Source: G963676795 sp963677215 (GTDB lineage: Bacteria > Desulfobacterota > Desulfuromonadia > Desulfuromonadales > Geopsychrobacteraceae). From it: a stretch of DNA of 64,000 bases. The stretch is from the NCBI GenBank assembly GCA_963677215.1, contig OY781919.1, positions 2,542,001 through 2,606,000 on the forward strand, read 5' to 3'. Both the position numbers and the translations under genes were made by a program. The notes beneath the pieces are model-generated. The model ran no database searches. It saw nothing but the letters and a program-made list of their open reading frames with translations, and was not told the DNA's origin. Positions 32,182 to 40,567 of the stretch are shown in pieces; positions within the stretch are counted from its first letter, which is position 1; the number at the start of each line of letters is the position of its first letter.

Positions 32182-32993
32182 TAGAGGCGATGAGAGCCGC
32201 AGGGATAGACCCCGCCAACGCCCCATTGATTGCGGATGGCAGAATGCGCCGTTGGAGAGCGCCGGAGGATAGCCCCGGAACAAAAAACTGTTTCGTAAGG
32301 ATCTATGACAATTGTGATGGAACCTTTGGTGCTCATTTTGGCAACTGGAAACAGGCAATAGATGAAAAGTGGTTCTCTGGCAAGCCGCACAAAGAGCAGA
32401 CCGCCGAAGAGAAACGCCAGTTTGCCCAAAAGATGGCCGCAGCCAAGGCCAAGCAGGAAGAAGAGCAACGTCGCATTCATGCAGCCGCAGAAAAGAGGGC
32501 GTCTGACACGCTCTCTAAGGCACGATCAGCAAGCAGCCTTCACCCTTACCTTGTTCGGAAGGGGGTGAAGGCTCACGGGGTCAAGCAGCTTGGTGAATCT
32601 CTGGTTGTGCCGGTACGCAACGGACAAGGCCAGCTGACCAGCTTACAGTTCATCAATCCCGATGGAGAGAAAAAGTTTCTCTCTGGTGGGCAATGCAAAG
32701 GCTGTTATCACAGTATCGGCGGCAAGCCTGAAAAGGTGCTCTTACTGGCTGAAGGATACGCCACCGCCGCAACATTGAATGAGGCCACCGGTTACCCTTG
32801 CGCCGTTGCTTTTTCCGCTGGCAACCTCAAGCCTGTTGCCCTGGCACTCAAAGGCAAATATCCACAGGTTCAGATTGTTATCTGTGCCGATGCTGACCCG
32901 GTAGGCCGTGCAGCCGCCATAGATGCCGCTAACACCGTAGGCGGAACCTGGCTAGAACCTGATTTCACCGAAAATAGCGAGGATAAACCATAA
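32166..32993 (+). CDS. Toprim-domain primase-like protein
   Basis: 275 residues from the ATG at 32166; an in-frame ATG at 32142 is possible but has no ribosome binding site. After a Lys/Glu-rich helical region the protein carries a Toprim fold: VLLLAEGYATAATL contains the conserved glutamate, and VIVICADAD-type sequence (QIVICADADPVGR) the D-x-D pair. This is typical of plasmid and P4-type primases. It overlaps the DUF927 gene by a TAATG junction, so the two probably work together in replicating the element. Confidence 0.82.
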   Translation: MFEGLIEAMRAAGIDPANAPLIADGRMRRWRAPEDSPGTKNCFVRIYDNCDGTFGAHFGNWKQAIDEKWFSGKPHKEQTAEEKRQFAQKMAAAKAKQEEEQRRIHAAAEKRASDTLSKARSASSLHPYLVRKGVKAHGVKQLGESLVVPVRNGQGQLTSLQFINPDGEKKFLSGGQCKGCYHSIGGKPEKVLLLAEGYATAATLNEATGYPCAVAFSAGNLKPVALALKGKYPQVQIVICADADPVGRAAAIDAANTVGGTWLEPDFTENSEDKP

Positions 32994-34843
32994 TGGCAAA
33001 AGATACTGATTTTAACGACCTTGCAGCCCGTGGGGGGCTGTCAGTGGTCAAAAAGCAGGTGGAGCCGGCCATACCCACCGACATAGAACAACGCTATGGC
33101 CGTTATATCCTCAAGGCTGATGGTGTTTATAAGGAGGTCGAAACCAAAGCCGGAGATATTGAAATCAACAAGGTCTGTTCTCTGCTGGCTCCGTTTGGGA
33201 TCGCCAGAAACGAGAAGGGGCGAGGCTTTGCACTAATCCTTGAACAGACCAACGTAGACGGCAAAAAAGGAATTTGGATTTTGCCGTTAGAACGGATTCA
33301 ACGCAGTGGGGGGGAGGAAGCACGGGCGGAATTTGCCGATTTAGGCGGGCGCTTTGAGCCAGAAATTCGTGAAAAGACGGAATTTGACAATCTGACGAAA
33401 AGTTTCATGCTGCACCCCCGTAGGTTGCCCCGCTTTATCTTGGCCAGCCGCCCTGGTTGGCTGATTAAAGACGGGCACCATGCCTATGTGCTGACTGATA
33501 GGACAATAGGCAAAATAGGTAAGGAAGATGTGCTATTGCCGGAACCGGGCGATGGTGCGCCGGATCACAGCCGCAAGGGATCGCTTGAGGATTGGCAACA
33601 GCATATAGGTCGTTACTGTTGCGGCAACAGTCGCCTGGTCTTTGCGTCTGCCCTGGCTCTGGCTGGGGCGCTTCTGGCTCTCACAGGGGGAGAGGGGGGC
33701 GGTTTTCATATTGTCGGTGGATCAAGTAGCGGCAAGACCACCACCTTACATATTGGCGCTTCAATCGCTGGCCCCCCGTCCGGGCAGATTAAAAGCTGTG
33801 ATAATACCGCCAACGCCTTTGAGTCAACGGCAGTTCAGTGTAGTGATGCTGTGCTGTTCCTGGATGAATTAGGGGTTGCGCTTGAGTCTGTTCTTTTGAT
33901 GCTTTTCTACATGCTGTCATCTGGCATAGGGAGAGGTCGGGCAGACCAACACGGCAACGCAAAAGCCCGTAAGCAGTGGAGGATTCTTTTTCTGACCACA
34001 GGAGAAACGGATCTTGCTTCTAAGCTTGCCCCAACAGGTAAACGCAGTTACACCGGCCAAGAACTAAGATTGGCAGATATTGAAGCTGACGCCGGGCAGG
34101 GAATGGGGATCTTTGAAGAACTGCACGGGTTTAACTCTCCCGCTGATCTTGCTGACTATCTCAAGGACGCCGCATCCAAATATCACGGCCAAGTGCTCCA
34201 CCATTGGCTGACCCGCCTGGTGGTTGAAGTGAACGACCCTGACAGGAAAGGTGAGCTGTTGCAGTGGATCGCCGCACAACAAGAGCTGTTTCTTTCGTCT
34301 GTCGTGCCGCCTGCTGCATCCGGTCAGGTTCACAGGGTTGCTAAGCGGTTCGCGCTGGTTTCTGCCGCTGGTGAACTTGCAACAAGCTGGGGGCTGACCG
34401 GTTGGCCGCAAGGGGAAGTGTTCGCCTGTGTACAGTGTTGTTTTAATGCCTGGCTCAGTCGGAGGGGAACAGCCGGACAGGGTGAGGTGGAGCAGCTTAT
34501 CAATCAGGTACGGGGTTTTTTTGAGCGCCACGGCGAAAGCAGGTTCACGCTCTGGGGATCAAAAAGCAAGCAGCCTACCCCTAATCGTGCCGGTTTCCGT
34601 CGGGCAGTATCGCAAGGTCTCGATAAGGAAAATGATGTCTATGAATATTTTGTGTTGCCGGAGACCTATAAAACGGAACTTTGCCAAGGATTCGACCCGC
34701 GCTGGGCAACGAAGGTATTGGTTGAAAGTGGGTTAATACGTCCTGGTAAAGATGGTAAATCGGCGGCCGCTTGTCGTTTGCCTGGTATGAGTACGACCCG
34801 TTGTTATCACTTTCCAATGCAAGGGGAAGATTTTGAAATATAG
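32993..34843 (+). CDS. DUF927-type P-loop ATPase, probable replicative helicase-like protein
   Basis: 616 residues. Residues about 40-330 fit DUF927, with Walker A GGSSSGKTT at 242-250 and a Walker B-like VLFLDELG at about 285-292. DUF927 proteins occur with Toprim primases in plasmids and integrated islands and are thought to unwind or load at the origin. Start codon overlaps the Toprim stop. An origin-like inverted repeat lies directly downstream. Confidence 0.85.
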   Translation: MAKDTDFNDLAARGGLSVVKKQVEPAIPTDIEQRYGRYILKADGVYKEVETKAGDIEINKVCSLLAPFGIARNEKGRGFALILEQTNVDGKKGIWILPLERIQRSGGEEARAEFADLGGRFEPEIREKTEFDNLTKSFMLHPRRLPRFILASRPGWLIKDGHHAYVLTDRTIGKIGKEDVLLPEPGDGAPDHSRKGSLEDWQQHIGRYCCGNSRLVFASALALAGALLALTGGEGGGFHIVGGSSSGKTTTLHIGASIAGPPSGQIKSCDNTANAFESTAVQCSDAVLFLDELGVALESVLLMLFYMLSSGIGRGRADQHGNAKARKQWRILFLTTGETDLASKLAPTGKRSYTGQELRLADIEADAGQGMGIFEELHGFNSPADLADYLKDAASKYHGQVLHHWLTRLVVEVNDPDRKGELLQWIAAQQELFLSSVVPPAASGQVHRVAKRFALVSAAGELATSWGLTGWPQGEVFACVQCCFNAWLSRRGTAGQGEVEQLINQVRGFFERHGESRFTLWGSKSKQPTPNRAGFRRAVSQGLDKENDVYEYFVLPETYKTELCQGFDPRWATKVLVESGLIRPGKDGKSAAACRLPGMSTTRCYHFPMQGEDFEI

Positions 34844-34861
34844 CTATTGTCCGAAAAAATA

Positions 34862-35014
34862 GGGTAACAAGTGTAACATTCGTTCAAGTGCTAGTAATGA
34901 CTAGGCTTTTCCGTAACCCTTTAGGTGTTGCGAAACCCTCTTTGTTACACCCAAAGGGTTACGGAAAAGTTTAATGAAATCATAAAGTTGTACGATTGTT
35001 ACCCTTGTTACACC
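34862..35014. repeat. Origin-like region with 22-bp inverted repeat and GTTAC motifs
   Basis: A 22-base arm at 34907-34928 and its complement at 34947-34968 match at 21 of 22 positions around an 18-base spacer. The GTTAC/GTAAC core recurs on both strands at about 34864, 34873, 34912, 34944, 34958, 34999 and 35006. The AT-rich region directly after the Toprim and DUF927 genes resembles a replication origin, as in P4-type elements. This is inferred from layout. Confidence 0.5.
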
Positions 35015-35064
35015 AAAAAAGCACGTACACACCATAATAACTTATGAAAGAGAGGAATTGAGAC

Positions 35065-35232
35065 ATGGAAAATTTATCAGGAGCGGAAAGAAATTATGCG
35101 GAGCAGTTGGTTTCGGCGATGAAGCGCAACGACGAAAAAGACAACAAGGCAGTTGGTAACGCTACGGCATTTTCTGATGATGGTGTTGATCAAGCGGAAG
35201 TTCAAAGCCTCGTGAAGGCCATGGATAATTAA
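35065..35232 (+). CDS. Small hypothetical protein (55 residues), element gene
   Basis: Starts MENLSGAERNYAEQLVSAMK; hydrophilic and helical, ending KAMDN. Ribosome binding site AGAGAGGAATTG before the ATG. It lies 16 bases before the next gene, probably co-transcribed. No family recognised. Confidence 0.55.
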   Translation: MENLSGAERNYAEQLVSAMKRNDEKDNKAVGNATAFSDDGVDQAEVQSLVKAMDN

Positions 35233-35248
35233 GGGGGAGGGAAGAATA

Positions 35249-35839
35249 ATGGATAATTTGAATTTAGCTATCGAAAAATATAATAAAGCAAACGATGATT
35301 TTAAAGAGCTTCAAAAGCGCAACCTGCGTTGCGCGGAAAATGCCGGTCAACTTTTGAAGCGTAAGGTGCAAATCTCTTCAGAGGTCAAAGGCATGGAAGA
35401 AGAGAGGCGGGAACTTATTAACGGGGTTGCTGTTGGTGAAGAACTGCCGGAAGACCTGGCTAAGGTAAATGAACGGCTCAGACTGAAAAAGACTGAATTG
35501 GATGAAGCTGAGGAACTTCATGCCGCGGCCGTCCGAGGTCAAGAGGATTCGGCTGAAGGAATGAAAAATCTAAGATTCCGGAGTTTGAACCGGTGTGAGG
35601 AAGGGATCTGGCAGCAAGTCCGCATAAAGGAAATTGATAGGGCGCAATCCGCAGCAATTCCAATTATACGTCGTGCTTTCGTGGCTTATCGCAGGTCTGG
35701 CAGTCGCGGGGATTTTGCGGATTTTCTCAAGGAGTGTTTCGGCTTTAGTGAGTTTGGGATTAGGTCTTGGGGTGATGAAAATATTGAAATAGCAAGGGCA
35801 ATGGTTGAGGAATACGATTTGCCGTTTAAGAGAGGATAG
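35249..35839 (+). CDS. Coiled-coil hypothetical protein (196 residues), element gene
   Basis: Residues about 5-100 are heptad-like, rich in Glu, Lys and Leu (EVKGMEEERRELI, NERLRLKKTELDEAEELH), suggesting a coiled coil. The C-terminal 60 residues look globular (RAFVAYRRSGSRGDFADFLK). Ribosome binding site GGGGGAGGG. No family recognised. Confidence 0.65.
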   Translation: MDNLNLAIEKYNKANDDFKELQKRNLRCAENAGQLLKRKVQISSEVKGMEEERRELINGVAVGEELPEDLAKVNERLRLKKTELDEAEELHAAAVRGQEDSAEGMKNLRFRSLNRCEEGIWQQVRIKEIDRAQSAAIPIIRRAFVAYRRSGSRGDFADFLKECFGFSEFGIRSWGDENIEIARAMVEEYDLPFKRG

Positions 35840-35849
35840 AAGCTATCTG

Positions 35850-36064
35850 CTATAGCGAGGCAAGACTTCTCTCCTTGGCTTGTTTCTCTTGGCAGACTGA
35901 GTGGGGCAGCTCAATTGTGACTGGTTGGGCTGCTCCACGTTATATCAATAATGTTGTAAGTTTGGCCGCTATAGATAACAAGGTTCCATCGCTTCGCCTT
36001 GTCTGACATGGCCGGCCTTGTGGCTCGGCTCAATTGTGAATGGTTGAGCCGGGCCACGTTTATA
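35850..36064. ncRNA. Tandem pair of covarying hairpin units (candidate structured RNA)
   Basis: Two copies with a 119-base period: CTATAG at 35850 and 35969, and a 14-bp stem-loop at 35901-35938 and 36020-36057. The stems differ (GTGGGGCAGCTCAA versus GTGGCTCGGCTCAA), but the paired arm changes with them. The 10-base loops are almost identical (TTGTGACTGG and TTGTGAATGG) and both are followed by CACGTT(T)ATAT. Compensatory change points to a selected RNA or protein-binding structure rather than a coding gene. Transcribed strand is not certain; plus is assumed for the stems quoted. Type not recognised. Confidence 0.5.
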
Positions 36065-36382
36065 TTCGCATTTGTATCAGGCGATTTCCTGCTGATCGAG
36101 ACAAAGAGTCATGGCAGTTACAATTTTGGTTTTCCCCCGTTCCCCCAATCTGAAATAAATAGCCGCAAAAATACCGATTGATTATGTATCGTTTCTGTCG
36201 AAAAGATTATTGGTCTCTAGTGTAACTCTATGGGGTTGGGTCCTTTGAGGAAAAGCACTCTGTAGCGGGTAGCGAAGCCGCGAAATCCCCGTCCGGATAA
36301 ATTTTCAAATTATTGTGTAAGAATGTAAATTCGCATGTAAAAAAAGGTGGTCGTACCATTCATGGTAGCGTTTTTTTATTGC

Positions 36383-36595
36383 TCAGCGGTTCGGATGAGC
36401 CAAAAATGAGTAGATCAGCAGGGGAACGGCCAAGGCACCACCGATGATAAAGAGTGTTGCTATTAGGCCAGCCGAGAAGCTGAATATGGTCATTATTGGT
36501 TTTTCAAGCTGAGGAATGAGGGCCAGAAGCCCGAGGATTGTGCAGCCGGCGCAATATTTTGCAAACAGATGATCATGCCAGCGAGAACGGCGCAT
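36383..36595 (-). CDS. Small membrane protein (70 residues), element gene
   Basis: Two hydrophobic segments (about 17-27 and 33-66: FSFSAGLIATLFIIGGALAV). Starts one base after the stop of the other small membrane-protein gene upstream, so the two form a minus-strand pair. No family recognised; could be a phage-like inhibitor or accessory membrane protein, unknown. Confidence 0.5.
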   Translation of the reverse strand: MRRSRWHDHLFAKYCAGCTILGLLALIPQLEKPIMTIFSFSAGLIATLFIIGGALAVPLLIYSFLAHPNR

Positions 36596-36596
36596 G

Positions 36597-36776
36597 TTAA
36601 TCGCATAGCTCCTGGCGCAAGGCGCTAACGATTATTGATATTAGAAATTCAGCAACAAGGGCCGGAATCCAATAGACGAGAGCCAAAAGCGTTCCACCTG
36701 TCAGTGATTCGCAAATATATGACAGTATGGCTATGGTTGCGGATATCGCAATTATTCGTTTGCTGATGCGTTTCAT
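36597..36776 (-). CDS. Small membrane protein (59 residues), element gene
   Basis: Starts MKRISKRIIAISATIAIL and contains two hydrophobic stretches separated by CESLTGG. First gene of the minus-strand pair at the right end of the element. No family recognised. Confidence 0.5.
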   Translation of the reverse strand: MKRISKRIIAISATIAILSYICESLTGGTLLALVYWIPALVAEFLISIIVSALRQELCD

Positions 36777-36905
36777 GGTTTCAGCATATCATAATCTCCC
36801 GGGATGGCATCAAGTGTGATGTTTGTCTCGTCAAGATTAAAAAAAGAATAATTTAGTGTAACGGGATACGTTTTTTTAGGTAAAAAAGTGGGTAGAAAAT
36901 AAAAA

Positions 36906-36927
36906 TGTATCACCCAAAGTATCACCC
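36906..36927. repeat. Putative integrase arm-type sites, right end
   Basis: TGTATCACCC (36906-36915) and AGTATCACCC (36918-36927), the same 12-base spacing as the pair at 28189-28210. Confidence 0.6.
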
Positions 36928-36946
36928 TGGGCAAAGTAGGCAAAGA

Positions 36947-36976
36947 AAAAGGGGTTGCGTCAAATGACGTAACCCC
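36947..36976 (-). terminator. Terminator of the rebuilt tRNA-Ala gene
   Basis: GGGGTTGCGTCA/TGACGTAACCCC stem just past the tRNA 3' end, followed on the minus strand by a T-rich tract. Carried by the element and similar to the ancestral hairpin at 27985-28008. Confidence 0.65.
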
Positions 36977-36988
36977 TTGATTTCTTTA

Positions 36989-37064
<76 letters not shown>

Positions 37065-37224
37065 GAACAGGTGCGGTTTATAGCAAATGCTTCGCGCAGG
37101 TGTCAATATAAAAAAGACTGTTCGATGAAAGAAAAATCTTCAGCGGTGAAAACATAGCCATTTTTGTATCTGCATGCTAGACTTTCCCGTATTTATTGAA
37201 CTTCTTTTAGAATGGTGAGGTATC

Positions 37225-38628
37225 ATGACTGAGCAACAGCAGCTGTTGCGCCTTTTGCCGGCCGTTGACCGGGTTTTGCGAGAGGACCTGCTGCAATTAC
37301 AGCTTTCCGACCTGCCACAGGAGGCTGTTTCCCGCGCTGTCCAGCAGGCGATCGGCGATCTGCGTCGTGAACTGCTGCAGCAGGGTTCAGTTGACAGAGG
37401 CAGGCTTGAACCTGTTGCTGTGGCACAGGTCGCTTGCCGTATCTGTCAGTCCCTGGTCGAACCTTCGTTGCGTAAGGTGATCAATGCGACCGGCACCCTG
37501 TTGCACACCAATCTGGGGCGTGCGCCTCTGGCTGATCAGGCTCTGCGGGCGATCAATGATGTTGCCTCCGGTTACTCCAACCTGGAATTTGATCTGGATC
37601 AGGGTGTCCGCGGTCATCGCTACAGTCATGTCGAGCGCCTGCTCTGTGAGCTGACCGGGGCTGAAGCTGCTCTGGTCGTCAACAATAACTCCGGTGCCGT
37701 GCTGCTTGCCTTGAGTGCCCTGGGGCAGGGGAAGGAAGCGATCGTCTCCCGCGGTGAACTGGTCGAGATCGGTGGGGCTTTCCGTATTCCAGATGTAATG
37801 GAAGCCGGTGGTGTCAAGCTGCGTGAGGTCGGAACCAGTAACCGGACTCACCTGCGCGATTATGAAAACGCTGTGACCGAGGAGACGGCCATCCTGCTCA
37901 AGGTTCATACCAGTAATTACCGGATCATCGGTTTTACCAAGGATGTTCCGGCGCGCGATCTGCTGCCGCTGGCGACGGAAAAGAATCTGGTGCTGATGGA
38001 GGACCTCGGCAGTGGTCTGCTGATTGACCTGAGTCGTTACGGCCTGGAAGCGGAACCGACCGTACCCCAGGTGGTGCAGGCCGGAGTTGATGTCATTACC
38101 TTCAGCGGAGACAAGCTGCTCGGTGGTCCTCAGGCTGGTCTCGTTGTCGGTAAAAAACAGTATCTGGATAAACTGCGTAACCATCCTCTGGCCCGTGCCC
38201 TGCGTATCGATAAACTGACCCTGGCGGCTCTGGAAGCAACTCTGCGTCTCTATCTCAAGCCTGAGGTAGCCAAGCGGGAACTGCCGGTGCTGAGAATGTT
38301 TGCTGCCGGTCCGCAAGAGCAGAAAGAACGCTGTGAGCAACTGGTAAAAATGTTGACGGCTGTCGATGTTGCGGCTGATCTCAGGCTGATTGAAGATATC
38401 TCGCGGGTTGGCGGCGGCGCCATGCCTTTGTCCGAGTTGCCTGACTGGGCAGTTGAGATCCGCCCGCGCAGGGTCAGTGTTGCGACACTGGGGCATCGCT
38501 TGCGTGGATTGACTCCGGCGGTGGTCGGGCGCAGTCAGGATGATGCCCTGTTGATCAACCTGCGTGCGGTTTTTAGTAGTGAAGAAGAGCTTCTGGCCAG
38601 GTCGTTGATTACGGCTTTGGACGAATAG
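37225..38628 (+). CDS. selA: L-seryl-tRNA(Sec) selenium transferase
   Basis: 467 residues. The PLP-binding Lys297 lies in SGDKLLGGPQAG, and the INATGTLLHTNLGRAPL segment at about 86-102 is typical for SelA. It converts Ser-tRNA(Sec) to Sec-tRNA(Sec) with selenophosphate. First gene of selA-selB-selD; selB follows after 9 bases. tRNA-Sec itself is not seen in the window. Confidence 0.96.
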   Translation: MTEQQQLLRLLPAVDRVLREDLLQLQLSDLPQEAVSRAVQQAIGDLRRELLQQGSVDRGRLEPVAVAQVACRICQSLVEPSLRKVINATGTLLHTNLGRAPLADQALRAINDVASGYSNLEFDLDQGVRGHRYSHVERLLCELTGAEAALVVNNNSGAVLLALSALGQGKEAIVSRGELVEIGGAFRIPDVMEAGGVKLREVGTSNRTHLRDYENAVTEETAILLKVHTSNYRIIGFTKDVPARDLLPLATEKNLVLMEDLGSGLLIDLSRYGLEAEPTVPQVVQAGVDVITFSGDKLLGGPQAGLVVGKKQYLDKLRNHPLARALRIDKLTLAALEATLRLYLKPEVAKRELPVLRMFAAGPQEQKERCEQLVKMLTAVDVAADLRLIEDISRVGGGAMPLSELPDWAVEIRPRRVSVATLGHRLRGLTPAVVGRSQDDALLINLRAVFSSEEELLARSLITALDE

Positions 38629-38637
38629 GGCAAAAGC

Positions 38638-40566
38638 GTGGCACCGGGACATTTCATTATCGGAACCGCAGGGCATGTTGATCACGGTAAGACGGCCTTG
38701 ATTCGAGCCCTGACCGGGGTTGAGACCGATCGCTTGAAAGAGGAGCAGAATCGCGGTATTTCCATTGAGCTCGGCTTTGCCCGGCTTGATCTGGGCCATG
38801 GCCAGGTTGCCGGGGTCGTCGATGTTCCGGGGCATGAAAAGTTCATTCCGCAGATGCTTGGCGGGATTGCCGGAATCGACCTTGTGTTGCTGGTTGTCGA
38901 CGCTAACGAAGGGGTGATGCCGCAGACCCGTGAGCACCTGCAGATCATGGATCTGCTGCAGCTGAAAAACGGGATACTGGTGATCACCAAGTGCGACCTG
39001 GTCGAACCTGACTGGCTCGATATTGTCGAAGAGGAAATCAGTGACCAGGTTGCCGGCAGTTTTCTCGAAAATGCACCCTTTTGTCGTGTTTCGGCGCTTA
39101 AAGGGGAAGGGGTGGACGAGCTGCTCGAAACAATCCGGCAGCAGCTGAAGCAGGTCGAGCCGCGCGATGCCCGCGGTGCTGTTCGGTTGCCGGTTGACCG
39201 CTGTTTCAGTATCAGTGGCTTCGGAACGGTCGTAACCGGAACCCTGGTCAGCGGTACCATTAAGGTCGGTGAAAATCTGGAGGTTCTGCCGGCTGCGGTT
39301 CCAGCCCGGGTTCGTGAACTTCAGGTTCACGACCAGCAGGTCAGTGAAGTCTGTGCCGGGCAGCGGGTGGCGCTCAATTTGGCGGGAATCTCCCGCGACC
39401 AGGTGCCGCGCGGATCGGTGGTCGGTACGCCGGGGCTGTTCCGTTCCAGTACGCGGATCGATGTGCGTCTGCGGCTGCTCGCGGACACGCCACGATCTCT
39501 GAAGTTTCGCGACCCTGTTCATCTGCACCTGGGGACGGCGCGCTGTGTCGCCAATGTTGTGCTGCTCGATCGCGATGAAATGAAGCCGGGCGAGGAGCTG
39601 ATCGCTCAGCTGGTGCTTGATCAGCCGTTACTGGCCCATCGCGGTGATCGCTTTATTGTCCGTTCCTATTCGCCGATGGTGACCATCGGTGGGGGGGTGG
39701 TCATCGACTCCGAGCCACAGAAACATAAACGTTTTAGGCCGGAGGTGGTTCGCCGCCTCGAAGAGCTGGCCTCAGGGGATCTGGGCTTCTGGTTGCAGAA
39801 ACTGGATGAGTTGCAATTGGCGCGAATCAAGGATCTGGAAAAACAGACCGGCAGTAGCCGTGAACAGCTTCAGCAAGGGCTTGAGCGTCTTCGGGAAACG
39901 GGTCAGGTCGAACAGTTGGGCGATCAGTGGGTGCTGGCCGAGCGGGTCCGTAGCTGGACCCAACGACTACCTGAGCTGGTTGCCGCTCATCACCGCCAGT
40001 ATCCGCTTCATCACGGTATCCCGCGCGCGACCCTGCAGGTCCAGATTGCAGAAAAACTGGCCCCCAAGGGGTTTGATCTGTTGCTGCAGAGAGCTCTGGA
40101 GGATGGGCAGATCGTCCTCGAACGGGATCTTCTTGCGCTTCCGGACTGGTCGCCTCAGCCGTCGGCTGAGGACCAGCAGATACTCAACGCGCTGGGAGCC
40201 TATTTCGCGGCAGAAGGGTTTCAGGCTAAGAACAATACCGAAGCCCTGTTACAGTTGGGAATTAAGACCGAGGCTGTTGATGATTTTTTCAATTATCTGG
40301 TTCTGGAAGGGCAGCTGGTCCGTCTCAACCAGGAGAGTTCCCTTTCGCGGACCTGCTACCAGCAGTCACAGGCTGCATTGCACGAAGCCTGTGCTGCATC
40401 TCAGGATGGATTTACTCTGGCGGAATTCCGTGATCGGCTGGCCAGCAGCCGCAAACTGGCCCAGGCCCTGCTGGAGCATTTTGACAGTTTGAAATACACC
40501 CGTCGGGTCGACGACAGGCGCGTTGCCTGGCAGCTGCCCGAAAACGACAGCCCCTTGAAAGGATAG
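38638..40566 (+). CDS. selB: Selenocysteine-specific elongation factor
   Basis: 642 residues from a GTG start. N-terminal GTPase domain with GTAGHVDHGKTAL (8-20), NRGISIELGFA (switch I) and DVPGHE. EF-Tu-like domains II-III follow, and a C-terminal part with winged-helix repeats that binds SECIS hairpins. It delivers Sec-tRNA to UGA codons followed by a SECIS, as seen here in selD and the OsmC-like gene. selD starts 1 base after its stop. Confidence 0.95.
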   Translation: MAPGHFIIGTAGHVDHGKTALIRALTGVETDRLKEEQNRGISIELGFARLDLGHGQVAGVVDVPGHEKFIPQMLGGIAGIDLVLLVVDANEGVMPQTREHLQIMDLLQLKNGILVITKCDLVEPDWLDIVEEEISDQVAGSFLENAPFCRVSALKGEGVDELLETIRQQLKQVEPRDARGAVRLPVDRCFSISGFGTVVTGTLVSGTIKVGENLEVLPAAVPARVRELQVHDQQVSEVCAGQRVALNLAGISRDQVPRGSVVGTPGLFRSSTRIDVRLRLLADTPRSLKFRDPVHLHLGTARCVANVVLLDRDEMKPGEELIAQLVLDQPLLAHRGDRFIVRSYSPMVTIGGGVVIDSEPQKHKRFRPEVVRRLEELASGDLGFWLQKLDELQLARIKDLEKQTGSSREQLQQGLERLRETGQVEQLGDQWVLAERVRSWTQRLPELVAAHHRQYPLHHGIPRATLQVQIAEKLAPKGFDLLLQRALEDGQIVLERDLLALPDWSPQPSAEDQQILNALGAYFAAEGFQAKNNTEALLQLGIKTEAVDDFFNYLVLEGQLVRLNQESSLSRTCYQQSQAALHEACAASQDGFTLAEFRDRLASSRKLAQALLEHFDSLKYTRRVDDRRVAWQLPENDSPLKG

Positions 40567-40567
40567 T

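Noticed and set aside
35999..36181. 60-residue plus-strand ORF
   Set aside because: It overlaps the covarying hairpin unit; no ribosome binding site or protein features.
37387..39528. Long minus-strand ORF of about 713 codons across selA/selB
   Set aside because: It is the antisense shadow of two certain genes; composition, not function, keeps it open.
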